39,710 nucleotides of DNA from a virus, in IMG/VR virus record IMGVR_UViG_3300001798_000012, positions 1 through 39,710 of that record; one strand, given 5' to 3'. Both the position numbers and the translations under genes were made by a program. Below are positions 15,638 to 25,128 of this stretch, piece after piece (position 1 is the stretch's first letter; each line of letters opens with the position of its first letter). Below the pieces are notes generated by a model. That model was not told where the DNA came from and searched no databases. It was given only the letters and a program-made list of their open reading frames with translations.

Positions 15638-15871
15638 ATGGACAACAAAGCGATTCAAGAGAATATGTTTGAGAGATTCGAGGAGATGTTTGAGAACGAC
15701 GACGAGATGAAATTTCTCATCGTTGACAAGATCTTTGATAGAAGCACTAGTCTAAAATGTCCTAGAGCTACTTGGGAAGAATTATGCGATGCTTTTGATA
15801 AGCTTTGGGAGTGGGATGCTGAGCATCTTCATGCGGATATGAAAGGGGCTGTTAGGGCTTTTGCAGAGTAA
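15638..15871 (+). CDS. Small acidic hypothetical protein (77 aa)
   Basis: Well-formed start: GAGGTGAT then ATG 15638. Very acidic and helical (NMFERFEEMFENDDEMKFLIVDKIFD ... WEELCDAFDKLWEWDAEHL), with no recognised family. Together with the following 21-residue peptide it forms a plus-strand pair inside an otherwise leftward region. DNA-mimic or inhibitor roles are common for such acidic phage proteins, but that is speculation. Confidence 0.6.
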   Translation: MDNKAIQENMFERFEEMFENDDEMKFLIVDKIFDRSTSLKCPRATWEELCDAFDKLWEWDAEHLHADMKGAVRAFAE

Positions 15872-15886
15872 TTTAATGGAGGGATT

Positions 15887-15952
15887 ATGTTAATTTTTCT
15901 TGTGATTTGTTTTTGTGTAGGCCTAGGACTGGCGATAATCGCTAATCTTTAA
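15887..15952 (+). CDS. 21-residue membrane peptide
   Basis: An excellent GGAGGG site precedes ATG 15887. The peptide MLIFLVICFCVGLGLAIIAN is one hydrophobic span with a Gly-zipper (GLGLA) and two Cys. It overlaps the end of the convergent 461-residue gene by 4 nt. The strong ribosome binding site makes real translation likely despite the length. Function unknown; holin-like or regulatory membrane peptides fit. Confidence 0.5.
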   Translation: MLIFLVICFCVGLGLAIIANL

Positions 15953-17334
15953 TCGGACAAAAGATCTGGATCATCTTCTATAGCTTTGGATAGTTTGTTG
16001 AGATTATGATTCATAAAGGCAGAATCTCCTCTAGCAGCCCCATCCAAAACGTTCAAATAGTACTTACGCAAGGATTTATTTTTAACTATTCGGGCTCCTA
16101 ATTCTCCTACTTTTGTTCCAGCAAAAGCGATTAATGCGCCTGCACTAGTAGGGACAATAGCTCCAGGATTTGTAAAAATTTCTGTCACTATCGTCCCTAT
16201 TCCTGTTGCTCCTATAGTTTTTGCATTTCTCTCTATAAATCTAGATATTTTTTTACTTTCTTCTATAGCGCCATGGACTCCTTGAGCTTCTTGCCATTTA
16301 TTATACCATTTAGGATTTGTTGATCCGTAATCTTTAAGACCGCTTTTCACAAGATCATCTGCTTTTTCTGTCATGGCAATAGCGGTTTTTATTCCTTTTT
16401 TATCTCCAGAAAAACGTTTATACAAATCGCCTCTTTCAGTATTTATCTTTTTAGAAAACTCTTCTAGTTCGTCTACAGAGATTCTCCCTTTACCTTTACG
16501 TGTAGCTTCAATGACTTCTTTTACTTTTTCTAATGCATAGGAATGAGTGGATGCTTTTCCTCCTTTTTCTAATTCCCTCTGTAAACGGAGAGCTTTCGCA
16601 TGTAAATGCCTAGCATCAACTGTTGCATTAGAAGGTTTAAGAGATGAAGCTTCCTTATATAGTGAGGATTTATATTTTTCAGCTCCACGAAGACCATTTT
16701 GTGATAATAAACTTCCTATAACTACTGTTCCCATCTTTAAATAATTAGCTGTATCTTCGTCGACTCCAAGTCTTTTAGCTATATCTTTAACGGATTCTCC
16801 AGATGCTTCTAATCCTGTGGCAGTAGCTACTTTTTTTCCTATTTGCTTTATGATCGAAACTGTTGTTCCAGCTAGTCTAGCTGTTTTTGAAGAAGGAATT
16901 GGGATAAGAAGATCAGTGACCCCTTGCACAAATTCGCTTGCTGAAGCTTCCCCAGATGTTTTAGGCTTGGAGTATTCCGGTCTTCTAGATTCTAACTGTT
17001 GAGTCGTAGGCAATAATTCAGAAACCCAAGTCTTTTCATAATCTTGAGGAGGTTGTCCTGTGATAGCTTCGCTGATTTTTCCCGTTCCCTTGTGGATAAG
17101 AGATAGAAAATTTCCAGGAGCTCCTGTGATGACATCTTTTATATCTTCTGCGGTCCTAACAGCTCCCCTTACGCTTTTACCAATTACTCCCTCTTTTTCT
17201 TCTTCAAATTCTTCCTCCTTTTCTGGAGTAGAAATCATCTTTTTGAAGTAAGAAGAAGTTCCTTCAATTTCAGGAGATTTATTGGCTTTTTTCTCTGAAA
17301 GATTTTGCTTGTAAGATTTTAGATAAGCGCTCAT
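15949..17334 (-). CDS. Internal virion / ejection protein candidate (461 aa)
   Basis: Lys/Glu-rich helical N-terminus (SYKQNLSEKKANKSPEIEG ... EKEEEFEEEKEGVIGK), then long amphipathic helices and two Gly/Ala-rich hydrophobic stretches near residues 200-215 and 375-395 (GTIVTEIFTNPGAIVPTSAGALIAFAG). Third in a run of three helical genes downstream of the tail nozzle, the usual position of podovirus ejection proteins that enter the cell with DNA. Overlaps the upstream gene by 4 nt. No lytic transglycosylase motif is visible. Confidence 0.5.
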   Translation of the reverse strand: MSAYLKSYKQNLSEKKANKSPEIEGTSSYFKKMISTPEKEEEFEEEKEGVIGKSVRGAVRTAEDIKDVITGAPGNFLSLIHKGTGKISEAITGQPPQDYEKTWVSELLPTTQQLESRRPEYSKPKTSGEASASEFVQGVTDLLIPIPSSKTARLAGTTVSIIKQIGKKVATATGLEASGESVKDIAKRLGVDEDTANYLKMGTVVIGSLLSQNGLRGAEKYKSSLYKEASSLKPSNATVDARHLHAKALRLQRELEKGGKASTHSYALEKVKEVIEATRKGKGRISVDELEEFSKKINTERGDLYKRFSGDKKGIKTAIAMTEKADDLVKSGLKDYGSTNPKWYNKWQEAQGVHGAIEESKKISRFIERNAKTIGATGIGTIVTEIFTNPGAIVPTSAGALIAFAGTKVGELGARIVKNKSLRKYYLNVLDGAARGDSAFMNHNLNKLSKAIEDDPDLLSD

Positions 17335-18479
17335 TCAATACCTAATATGCTAGGATCAACGATCTTGTACCCTGCTTTTTTAGCCATTTCCAAAGCTTTA
17401 GCGTCTCTTTCCTCTTCTGTATTACCTTTAGCTTTGTGATAAAAAACTTTGTACTTTCCTTCAGTCAAGGGCGTGCCTGGATATACTTTTTGTAGTGTAT
17501 TGTAGAATTCTGGATTTTGAGACATTTCTCTGGATTCTTGGAGATCATAAGCTAATTTTTCCATTCTCTTTTCTGTGTAAGGCTTCATCTGTGTTCTTAC
17601 TAAGGAATCTATATTAGCTGGTACATATCCAAGATCTTTTCTATATTGATCTGATAAAATTTGCGCTATTTCCAATTCTTTTTTATCTAAATCTAGAACC
17701 GTTTTAGCTATATTCAATTTAGCCATTTGGGATTCTTTGGTTTCTCCAACTTGAGCAAAAGCGCTAGAAATTTGTTTTTCTATGAATTGGTTAGGACGCG
17801 CTCCTACTTTGTCCAAAGCTCCGATTAAATTTACTTTAGCTGCTGCTTGTAATGTTGCTCCAGATTGGTCCCTAAGAGATGGAATATTTAATATATCAGC
17901 CCAAAAACTACCTCCCAAAGGAGACAATTGACCAGAATTCACCGCAGCAATAGAAGAATCAATTCCTATTTCTCGTTCTCTTATTCCAGAAGTAGATTTT
18001 CCTAATTCATCAAGATATTTGTCCGATCTAGCAGAGTTATATGCTCTATCGGATTCGAATTCTTTTCTTCTTAGCTTTCTTTGTTCTGTTTTCTGTTTGC
18101 CCAGACCAGGATAAATTAATTCTAATGCCGTTTCTTCTTGCTCGGATTGTTCCGTTGTTGGCTCTTCTTTTTGCCTGGGATTTAATATTTGATTGGAAAA
18201 ATCTTGCCTTGAAGTTTCAGGAATTTCTTTAGATAAATCAGATTTTCCTTTTGATTCTTGCGTGCTTACTCCTGTTAATCTAGCTGCTACATCTTCACTT
18301 ATCAGACCGGTGGCAAGAGCTAAAGCTATCCTATTCTTTTGTTTTGCGGCTTCTTTCGCATCAATTAAAGCAAGCTCATGCTTTTTTTGTTGTCCTTGCA
18401 AGAATCCCGATGCTAATCCCCCACCTAATCCTTTAGCTATAGAAGAAAATGGACTTGTGCCTTCAATGATTTGTACCAT
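17331..18479 (-). CDS. Internal virion / ejection protein candidate (382 aa)
   Basis: Begins with a Gly-rich segment (IAKGLGGGLASGFLQGQQ) and continues as a long charged, mostly helical protein (KEAAKQKNRIALALATGL ... EQEETALELIYPGLGKQKTEQRKLRRKEFESDRA). No recognised domain. Overlaps the downstream gene by 4 nt and is 2 nt from the upstream one, so the three are one translational unit. Ejection-type protein by context and composition. Confidence 0.5.
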   Translation of the reverse strand: MVQIIEGTSPFSSIAKGLGGGLASGFLQGQQKKHELALIDAKEAAKQKNRIALALATGLISEDVAARLTGVSTQESKGKSDLSKEIPETSRQDFSNQILNPRQKEEPTTEQSEQEETALELIYPGLGKQKTEQRKLRRKEFESDRAYNSARSDKYLDELGKSTSGIREREIGIDSSIAAVNSGQLSPLGGSFWADILNIPSLRDQSGATLQAAAKVNLIGALDKVGARPNQFIEKQISSAFAQVGETKESQMAKLNIAKTVLDLDKKELEIAQILSDQYRKDLGYVPANIDSLVRTQMKPYTEKRMEKLAYDLQESREMSQNPEFYNTLQKVYPGTPLTEGKYKVFYHKAKGNTEEERDAKALEMAKKAGYKIVDPSILGIE

Positions 18480-18481
18480 AA

Positions 18482-19012
18482 TTACATCCCCATTTTACCA
18501 CTTGCAAAAGAACCAAGGCCTTGACCTATTCCACCTGCTAAAGATTCGCCAAAAGAAAGCCAAGGTGATTTAACCAGTAGATTTTCTCTTGAGTCCCTTC
18601 CCAATAATTGCTGGCTGATCCCTAAAAGCTGATCGATCGCACTCTGTTGTAATCCAAGCCTATTAGCCTGCAATCTCTCAGCTAAACTAGATGCTTCAGC
18701 GCCCATCGCATTTTGGAATCCGCTTGATTTACGAGCACCAAAGCTCCCAGCTCCAGAAAAACGAGAGGCTAGATTCCCTTGCAGTTGGCTGAATTGTCGT
18801 AATGCAGGAGATTCAAGCTCGGCAAATTTAGACTGATCCCCAGAAGCTAAAGAAGATAGGTGTCCTAGACCAGATCCTATCCCTCCCATAGATCCCTGAT
18901 AGAGTTGATCGAATAGAGATTGTTGCTGAGGACTTAATCTATTGAGAGAAGCAACATCGTAACCACCGACTCTTTTTGGATTCTTCATCCCCGTAGCCAT
19001 TCCTATAGTCAT
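18482..19012 (-). CDS. Small virion protein, ejection-cluster member (176 aa)
   Basis: Gln/Ser/Gly-rich helical protein: LSPQQQSLFDQLYQGSMGGIGSGLGHLSSLAS, then LQGNLASRFSGAGSFGARKSSGFQNAMGAEASSLAERLQANRLGLQQ. This style of sequence recurs upstream of ejection proteins in podovirus-like genomes. GGAG precedes the start. No enzymatic motif. Confidence 0.5.
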   Translation of the reverse strand: MTIGMATGMKNPKRVGGYDVASLNRLSPQQQSLFDQLYQGSMGGIGSGLGHLSSLASGDQSKFAELESPALRQFSQLQGNLASRFSGAGSFGARKSSGFQNAMGAEASSLAERLQANRLGLQQSAIDQLLGISQQLLGRDSRENLLVKSPWLSFGESLAGGIGQGLGSFASGKMGM

Positions 19013-19070
19013 AAAAACTCCAGTGAAATTTTAGTGTAGCATTCAAGGAATTTCTGTACTCAAGAAAAGC

Positions 19071-19541
19071 TCAAGGCTTGGCAATCCATTCTAAAACAAT
19101 CGTTCCTGAAACAATTGCCGGCGAGCCGCCACCAGCTACAATCACAATATTTGTTCCTGTGATGTAAAATGTCACCTGTCCGGCAATCGCTGTGCTTCCT
19201 GCATACACCGCACCGTACCAATTAGTCCCGTCTGTGAATGAGCCGAAACATCGAACAAAGCCAGATATCTGAGAAAGATTTCTTCCATGTGCCACGTTAC
19301 CGGCTCCGGTAAAGGCATACACTTGCCTAAAACCGTTCTGCCTTTGATTGCTAGAGACAAACCAAGTCTCTCCATTTTGAGCACTTCTATTCGTTGGGAA
19401 TATGGATATGATTCTGTTGTTTACCGCATTGGCCGTATCGATGTAAGCCCGATTAACTTCTACGGTAAGCTGCCTTAGATCCTCGGGGAATTCCCTAGAG
19501 GTTCTAAGAAACGCTACTTGATTGACAATGTTAGTACTCAT
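19071..19541 (-). CDS. Conserved tail/virion protein (156 aa)
   Basis: Pattern FLRTSREFPEDLRQLTVEVNRAYIDTANAVNNR with a beta-rich C-terminus (AFTGAGNVAHGRNL ... GTNWYGAVYAG ... ITGTNIVIVAGGGSPAI ... VLEWI). I recognise this as a recurrent virion protein next to the nozzle gene in podovirus-like phages, without a set function. Its ATG overlaps the nozzle gene stop by 4 nt. Confidence 0.55.
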   Translation of the reverse strand: MSTNIVNQVAFLRTSREFPEDLRQLTVEVNRAYIDTANAVNNRIISIFPTNRSAQNGETWFVSSNQRQNGFRQVYAFTGAGNVAHGRNLSQISGFVRCFGSFTDGTNWYGAVYAGSTAIAGQVTFYITGTNIVIVAGGGSPAIVSGTIVLEWIAKP

Positions 19542-22342
19542 ACGAGCAACTGACTTGGTGTGACTGCGATAATCATCCCGTGCAACTCGATCTCAGCAAA
19601 TTGGTTATTGAAGTTAGTATCTCTCATCTGCGCGTCAGAAAGGGTAAATCCCAATTGTACTGTATCTCCTATTAAGCTCGTATTCTGCCTATGCCATATC
19701 TGCGATTGTTGAGAAGCTGTAGGAGTTTGCAGATTGATGTTAGCAGGAGTTAGACCCAGATTTATCGATTCAGGGCATGTGTAAAGAATAGAGCTGTATA
19801 TCAACCCATCATTAAGAGTATTTACATTAGGAATTAGAGGCCCATTGTTGTATGGAGCATAGGCATTTTGGCTCAAGTAAATCTGTAAAGTGATTTGTCC
19901 ATTTGCTGTCTTAGATAAAAGATACTGTTGAACGCCTATCCTAGTCTTTCTGCCCATTCCCCAAGCCAAAGGAAATTGCTTAGTCTGAATTAATGGTATG
20001 TACATCCTCTTGATCAATCCACCTCCTAAATAGGTCCCCGATGGAACGATCGAATTGGGACCGCCCAATATGGTAAAGGTGTCGATGTCTACTACAGTGA
20101 CGCTATAGATGTTTCCATTAATGTTGGAAACTCCTAAGCATCCAGAGATGATAATGTAATCACCTGTATTCAGGCAGTGATTTGGGCAAGTGATGGTGAC
20201 GCCTGATACGTTCTTTATGGATAAAGAATTCGATTCATTGGTTCCCGTGTCTCTAACAACCACAAATCCTTGTTGATTTCCAGCAATCACCGCAGGCTGG
20301 AATAGAGTAGAATCTCCAGCATTCCAAGGTTGGTTCCAGCTTCCCCATGTAGGGAATGTTTCACCTACAGTTCCCCACGTGAATCCGCTTTGTTTCCTGA
20401 ATGTTCCATAAGTGGTATAGCACTCATCGAAAATAGCCCAAGACTGATCTCTATAGTTATATAGTAAGGTTTGAGTAGGGAAAGTATAGATGCCAGAATT
20501 GCTCTGATTGCTTAAGTAAGTAAAGTAGATCCACTCGTTGATGAAGTCCCTTTGTGCTGTAACCCTCTCCGTTCCATTGTTGGTAAGAGCCACTTGGAAT
20601 ACTTGGTCAGGAATCGATAGATCTATTCTAGCTGCTTCAGTCTGTCCAGAGATGACAAAGCCTCTACTGCCTTTAGTAATCACCCCTTTATCCATGTTGA
20701 TTGCTGAAAAGGTGCTCGTAGATCCTAATTCAGAGTTGGTGATAAAAAAGTTGAAAGGAACCGCGTCATTTCCCGTATAGACCATTCTCACCTGGGCTGT
20801 ATTTAACCCTAAGATAAGAACATCCTCGTTAGCAGAAACAGTGTTTATTGGCTGATCTACTCCTAACTGTATAAATCCCCCGAAACCTACTTGATCTTCC
20901 CAAAAAGCATTGGCAGAAGAAGTCTGATTAGTAGGAAGGAGAATAGGATTGAACACAGTAGTTGCAAGGCCTGCGTCGCCAGTGAATGAACAAGTGTAAT
21001 AAGGTGTTCCATTTTGGCTATAGATAACCGTGTCTTGAAGATATTTTGGTGTTCCAGAAGAAGTTTGTACCACAGGACCGAAAAATAACAGCCTATCCTT
21101 GAAAGGAACTATGATTCTAGCTCCTACCAAATAATACTGCCCTACTGGCAAATCAGATATGATAAAAGTATTGGTTGCTTGAGATAAAAGAGGAGGCGCA
21201 AAATTTACCCATCCCATGCCTTGAGAAAACACAGGCGGAAGAGTTCCGTTGACAGGAGCCCCATCATACCATCGAAGACAGTCTTTAGTAGTATCTGATC
21301 GATTCGTTAGGTATTGAGCTATACCTGTTGCAACGGCTCCTCCAGCTCCTCCCAATGTAGCATTAGGAAATTCCACATCTACATGAGTAACATCGGGAAC
21401 GTTTGTAACATAACAAGTCTGGAAATTGATTCCTGTGACTGTAGCTGTCGGGAATTCATTGAGAAATAAGAAATCTCCAACGACTAGACCGTGGGCTGCA
21501 ATGGTTAATCTGGCAGTAGCTGGCGGACCTGGCACTATCATGGTCACTTCAGTCACTAGATTAAATTGCATACCAATGTTCGTACCAGAAAAAGGAACAT
21601 TGATTCCATTTGTCGCCCACAAGGCACCCTGGTAATTGGTAGTCCAAAACTGTTGGTAGTCTTGACCATTCCATGTGGTAGGAGTCCATGTAGTCTTTGG
21701 AGTATAACTAGGTAGAGAACCTGAAGAAGCGGGATTCTTGTAGAAGCTGACATCGAAACTAGAGTATGGATAGGCTGTATTTACCTGATAAGAATAACTA
21801 TCATCAAAAGCAATGGTCCCTGGAAATGCTGAGGAAGCCATGACGAAATCCTCTAGTCCAAGAACCGGTAGCGTTGGGTAGTAATTAAACTGGGCAGAAA
21901 CTGCATTCCCCGCTTGCGCAGCGATAACGATAGCTCCTGTCGCGTAGTTAATCGTCCCAGAGGGGCTAAGAGTCCCATCCATAGAGGGATCAGTATAGAG
22001 AGTGGGGCCTGGGGCTGTGATAGTGACCGACCCTGGAATAATCGATGCATTAGGAGCTAATGTAGTTACTGAGGAAGTAGAGAATCCGCTAAGGATGTTT
22101 CCGGCTCCTATCCCGCCACCGCTTAAAGTAAGTGTTGCTGTTGAAGAATATGCAGTCGAAGCAGAGTTGAAAAAACGTTTAATCCTATTGAGAAGAGCTG
22201 TTCCTCTTTTCCTCTTTATTCTGCCTCTCCATTGATAAGCGTTGATAAGAACAGGAAAAGCGTCGTTATCGATATTAAATGGGAGACGATCTGTTGTAAG
22301 ACCCTTAGAAATGTCACCGACAGTGATATACTGGGTAGACAT
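19538..22342 (-). CDS. Tail nozzle / tail tubular protein B-like (934 aa)
   Basis: Large beta-rich protein beginning YITVGDISKGLTTDRLPFNIDNDAFPVLINAYQWRGRIKRKRGT, the usual opening of podovirus nozzle proteins in which a short strand precedes an RxGR/KRKRG basic patch. It contains TFSAINMDKGVITKGSRGFVISG and Ig/propeller-like segments. Length (934) is in the range of P22 gp10/T7 gp12-like proteins with insertions. It would form the distal tail tube through which DNA leaves. Assignment is by context and N-terminal pattern. Confidence 0.6.
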   Translation of the reverse strand: MSTQYITVGDISKGLTTDRLPFNIDNDAFPVLINAYQWRGRIKRKRGTALLNRIKRFFNSASTAYSSTATLTLSGGGIGAGNILSGFSTSSVTTLAPNASIIPGSVTITAPGPTLYTDPSMDGTLSPSGTINYATGAIVIAAQAGNAVSAQFNYYPTLPVLGLEDFVMASSAFPGTIAFDDSYSYQVNTAYPYSSFDVSFYKNPASSGSLPSYTPKTTWTPTTWNGQDYQQFWTTNYQGALWATNGINVPFSGTNIGMQFNLVTEVTMIVPGPPATARLTIAAHGLVVGDFLFLNEFPTATVTGINFQTCYVTNVPDVTHVDVEFPNATLGGAGGAVATGIAQYLTNRSDTTKDCLRWYDGAPVNGTLPPVFSQGMGWVNFAPPLLSQATNTFIISDLPVGQYYLVGARIIVPFKDRLLFFGPVVQTSSGTPKYLQDTVIYSQNGTPYYTCSFTGDAGLATTVFNPILLPTNQTSSANAFWEDQVGFGGFIQLGVDQPINTVSANEDVLILGLNTAQVRMVYTGNDAVPFNFFITNSELGSTSTFSAINMDKGVITKGSRGFVISGQTEAARIDLSIPDQVFQVALTNNGTERVTAQRDFINEWIYFTYLSNQSNSGIYTFPTQTLLYNYRDQSWAIFDECYTTYGTFRKQSGFTWGTVGETFPTWGSWNQPWNAGDSTLFQPAVIAGNQQGFVVVRDTGTNESNSLSIKNVSGVTITCPNHCLNTGDYIIISGCLGVSNINGNIYSVTVVDIDTFTILGGPNSIVPSGTYLGGGLIKRMYIPLIQTKQFPLAWGMGRKTRIGVQQYLLSKTANGQITLQIYLSQNAYAPYNNGPLIPNVNTLNDGLIYSSILYTCPESINLGLTPANINLQTPTASQQSQIWHRQNTSLIGDTVQLGFTLSDAQMRDTNFNNQFAEIELHGMIIAVTPSQLLV

Positions 22343-22914
22343 CAGTACCCTATAGCTAAATAGTAGAACCCAAAACCAGCTGTGGAAAGAATGCCTGTAA
22401 ATCCTGTTGTGGAAGGACCAGGAGAAGCTCTAACACTTAATTGAGAGCCTGAGGCGCTGTTAGAGGAAAGAGTCATAAATACAGCAAGTACAGATGTTGA
22501 AAAAGCTGTGGAAAAAGTAATCGCGTTTGAAGTGGCTGCCCCCGCGTTGAATCCAAAATTAAGAATCAATCCCCATGGGGTCGTAATGCTGTAGTTTGTG
22601 CCTGAAGTGGTCAAAGCAAGGTTGGTCAACTGTTTGGTAGAGGTTCCATTTTGGAAGAAAAGAGAAGATACCGTTCCTAATAATCCCGCTACACTATTGA
22701 CAAACTCTACACCTACTGCACTTCCTACCCCAGGAGCTGCTTGGTTAGAAACGTAGTGTACCTGCTTATGCAATCCCCCTGTAGCATTTCCAAAACTCAC
22801 ATGATCTACTGCAATCAGATCATCGATAGAATTGGTGTTTTCCTTCATGTTTGGCTGATCTGAAGACGGATTGTTGTTAGTAGCTGGGATATCTCTAGTA
22901 TAAGTAAAGCTCAT
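22342..22914 (-). CDS. Tail fibre with gp53-like C-terminal domain (190 aa)
   Basis: N-terminal MSFTYTRDIPATNNNPSSDQPNMKENTNSIDDLIAVDHVSFG is an attachment segment. The C-terminal ~75 residues (TPWGLILNFGF ... ITFSTAFSTSVLAVFMTLS ... GFYYLAIGY) fit the tail-fibre gp53-like C-terminal fold, with a G-W-I-G-type core strand and a final aromatic-Ala-Ile-Gly-Tyr end. A short fibre located between connector and nozzle genes, away from the main fibre bank. Confidence 0.65.
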   Translation of the reverse strand: MSFTYTRDIPATNNNPSSDQPNMKENTNSIDDLIAVDHVSFGNATGGLHKQVHYVSNQAAPGVGSAVGVEFVNSVAGLLGTVSSLFFQNGTSTKQLTNLALTTSGTNYSITTPWGLILNFGFNAGAATSNAITFSTAFSTSVLAVFMTLSSNSASGSQLSVRASPGPSTTGFTGILSTAGFGFYYLAIGY

Positions 22915-24056
22915 ACGCTTCCTGAAGCTCCATAAAATGTAGATTGACCCATTGGCTGACTATAGATTGTTTCTGCCTTAGTGCTCGTGAATTGCCTTTG
23001 GCTTCTTTTCCAAACAAGCATCTCTTGCTCTCTAAACAAAGGCTCGTAAAAGTTGAATTGCTCGACATCTCCTGTATCACTGAGGATCTTTCGAGCGGCT
23101 CCCCTAGCGATATACTCGCTCATGTAGGCAAAAGGAATCGCCGTAGAGGAAGTTAAGAATGCAGCTGGGGTGAGATAGGCATCCATCTCGATATAGTAAG
23201 AAATATCAGGAGGAGGACGAATCGTGATGATGTTGTTGTAGAACAAGATCCCTCTAGGTATGCCTTGCTGGTAGAAATAGCACTGCACGTTGATAGGGGT
23301 TTGATCTGGAATCGTAGTGCTGAACGTCACATAGATAACGCCAGTGTCGTAGTTCACAACGTTTGTCGTAGCACCCCAAGAATTGGTTGTGTTACCTGTC
23401 AAAAGTCCAAGATTGACATCGGTTGTCAAGAATTGTCCAGAATCGTTCACAACGATCGTACGTCCTGTGGAATCTACTGTTGTGATGAATACAGCCGGAA
23501 ATACGCTGGTTTTAGGCACAGAAGTGTTAAGAGTAGACACATATAGAGGGTCAGCTGTACCGCTAGGAGCATTGGCAGCGATGATGCCTGTGTTATCTAC
23601 GTGTCCTCGTAAAGCAGGGAAAGAGGGGAGATTAAGAGTATATGTAGCAGTTCCATCCCCTAGACCTGATTGATTTAGTGGCTGCATATACTTAGAGAAG
23701 TTGCTGAAGAATGGCCCTCTTTGCGTATAAAAAGGCACCTTTCTGCCATTAGCATACGCCGGCGCTAAAAACCCTTGATAGACAGGATAGTAAGAGATTG
23801 CTGTTGTGGGATCTGATCCTTCTACTTGCGCCGGATAGGAGTTGATGCCATAAAGAGGCATGTTGTATTGATCTATGCCAGGAGATGTCTGGAAACCATA
23901 CTCAGTCTTGAGATCGAATAGCTGCACTCTAGCATCGACATCCATCAACCAGAAACGGTTTATATAGTCGATGATAAGGTTGTCGGACAAAGAGGTATTG
24001 GAGGGTGTTTTGACTATCCTTCGGACGTAAGTAATTACATCGCCTAACAAGTTCAT
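22911..24056 (-). CDS. Head-tail connector / adaptor protein candidate (381 aa)
   Basis: Opening NLLGDVITYVRRIVKTPSNTSLSDNLIIDYINRFWLMDVDARVQLFDLKTEYGF resembles podovirus adaptor (tail tubular A-like) proteins: a helical N-terminus, then beta domains, and a helical C-terminus (MSEYIARGAARKILSDTGD). It overlaps the upstream and downstream genes by 4 nt each. Its location between capsid and nozzle genes supports an adaptor under the portal. Confidence 0.55.
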   Translation of the reverse strand: MNLLGDVITYVRRIVKTPSNTSLSDNLIIDYINRFWLMDVDARVQLFDLKTEYGFQTSPGIDQYNMPLYGINSYPAQVEGSDPTTAISYYPVYQGFLAPAYANGRKVPFYTQRGPFFSNFSKYMQPLNQSGLGDGTATYTLNLPSFPALRGHVDNTGIIAANAPSGTADPLYVSTLNTSVPKTSVFPAVFITTVDSTGRTIVVNDSGQFLTTDVNLGLLTGNTTNSWGATTNVVNYDTGVIYVTFSTTIPDQTPINVQCYFYQQGIPRGILFYNNIITIRPPPDISYYIEMDAYLTPAAFLTSSTAIPFAYMSEYIARGAARKILSDTGDVEQFNFYEPLFREQEMLVWKRSQRQFTSTKAETIYSQPMGQSTFYGASGSV

Positions 24057-24640
24057 TGGAATGCGCTCTTAAATCCACCAACAGTTACGACATCTGGACA
24101 AGGTTCCGCAGTTAGACGAGCTTTTTTGTCTTTGTAAGCCATCTGTCCGTAGAAATCTACACCTTGCTCATGCCCTATGTGACCATCTTCTTTCATTTTA
24201 AGACGATCATAGACCTTACCTCTAATCTGCTCGGCCAAATGTCTTGGACCCCATACCGCCTTGCCTACAGGAACATCCCAAAGTTCCGCTGGTATTCCAC
24301 CATAAGGACGAGTCCAAATATCTCGAATCCATTCCCCTTCGGCTTCTTTGTTTTCAACGATGAAACGGACGATTTGTTTTCTGTATTCCCATTCTGCACG
24401 GAAATCTTCATTGAATTTCTGCCCAGGAGCAAACATCGTTCGTTTAGGCTTCAAGTAGATGTCTTGAGAGTTTCTGATCTCTCTAGAGCTAAGTTTTGTA
24501 GAAGGTTCTTGTTCTGCTAACGGAAGATTAGACGTATCAGTCTTAGCCAATTCTCTTAAATTTTCTTCGAAGGCATTGAAATTCTCTTGAGCCTTGTCTA
24601 GCTCTTTTTGGCTCTCACTGTTTACTCTAGGTTTGGTCAT
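24053..24640 (-). CDS. Conserved phage structural-cluster protein (195 aa)
   Basis: Charged helical N-terminus (QKELDKAQENFNAFEENLREL), then a conserved core with RAEWEYRKQIVRFIVENKEAEG ... WTRPYGGIPAELWDVPVGKAVWGPRHLAEQI ... HEQGVDFYGQM. The VPVGK-VWGPR-LAEQI block recurs in related phages as I recall. Function unknown. It is coupled to the connector gene by a 4-nt overlap. Confidence 0.55.
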   Translation of the reverse strand: MTKPRVNSESQKELDKAQENFNAFEENLRELAKTDTSNLPLAEQEPSTKLSSREIRNSQDIYLKPKRTMFAPGQKFNEDFRAEWEYRKQIVRFIVENKEAEGEWIRDIWTRPYGGIPAELWDVPVGKAVWGPRHLAEQIRGKVYDRLKMKEDGHIGHEQGVDFYGQMAYKDKKARLTAEPCPDVVTVGGFKSAFQ

Positions 24641-24646
24641 GGTTCC

Positions 24647-25066
24647 TCAACTAATATTTATAAAAGATCCTGGTATATTCAAATTTATATTGCTAGGAGA
24701 AATATTGGTCTGACCGCTGTTTACGTCACCAATGGCGCAAATCTGAGGGGGCGTAGGGCCGTAGGCAGGAGAAGGGATGAATGTATCGTAGGCTCTAGAA
24801 TCTAGGTTGATGACAACCTGATTCGAAGCTGGAATGCTAGTTACGTAGTTCTCTTGGCCATTGAGTTGAAATGTTCCGTAGAACGATGGGATCCATGTTC
24901 TAACGAGCTGTCCTACAACATAGTCATGATCAGAGCTCGTTGTGATCGTAGTAGAGAGTCCTAAGCTTATATTGGAAATCGTGAACTTTCTAGGAGCGTA
25001 ATACTCGGGGTGAATAGGAGGATTTCTGTAGGGGGCTATAGGAGGCTGATTAAACGGGTTTGACAT
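24647..25066 (-). CDS. Small paralog of the downstream-of-capsid protein (139 aa)
   Basis: Start at ATG 25066 (MSNPFNQPPIAPYRN) after AAGGTG; an earlier in-frame ATG lies inside the terminator hairpin. The core HDYVVGQLVRTWIPSFYGTFQLNGQENYVTSI ... GPTPPQICAIGDVNSG matches HNYVVGQEIAFRIPSLWGTTQLN ... FPQVVAVGDINSG in the 372-residue protein just upstream. A one-domain copy probably made by tandem duplication. Likely a capsid decoration or connector-proximal virion protein. Confidence 0.6.
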   Translation of the reverse strand: MSNPFNQPPIAPYRNPPIHPEYYAPRKFTISNISLGLSTTITTSSDHDYVVGQLVRTWIPSFYGTFQLNGQENYVTSIPASNQVVINLDSRAYDTFIPSPAYGPTPPQICAIGDVNSGQTNISPSNINLNIPGSFINIS

Positions 25067-25074
25067 AGGCACCT

Positions 25075-25103
25075 TAAAAGAAACCGGCCCCATATAGAGG
25101 CCG
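25075..25103 (-). terminator. Intrinsic terminator after the capsid operon
   Basis: On the minus strand CCGGCC, 9-nt loop, GGCCGG (25083-25103), followed by TTTCTTTT. It ends the scaffold-capsid-decoration transcript and partly separates it from the connector/tail genes. Confidence 0.75.
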
Positions 25104-25128
25104 GAATCGGGGTTTTTACTTCCAATTT

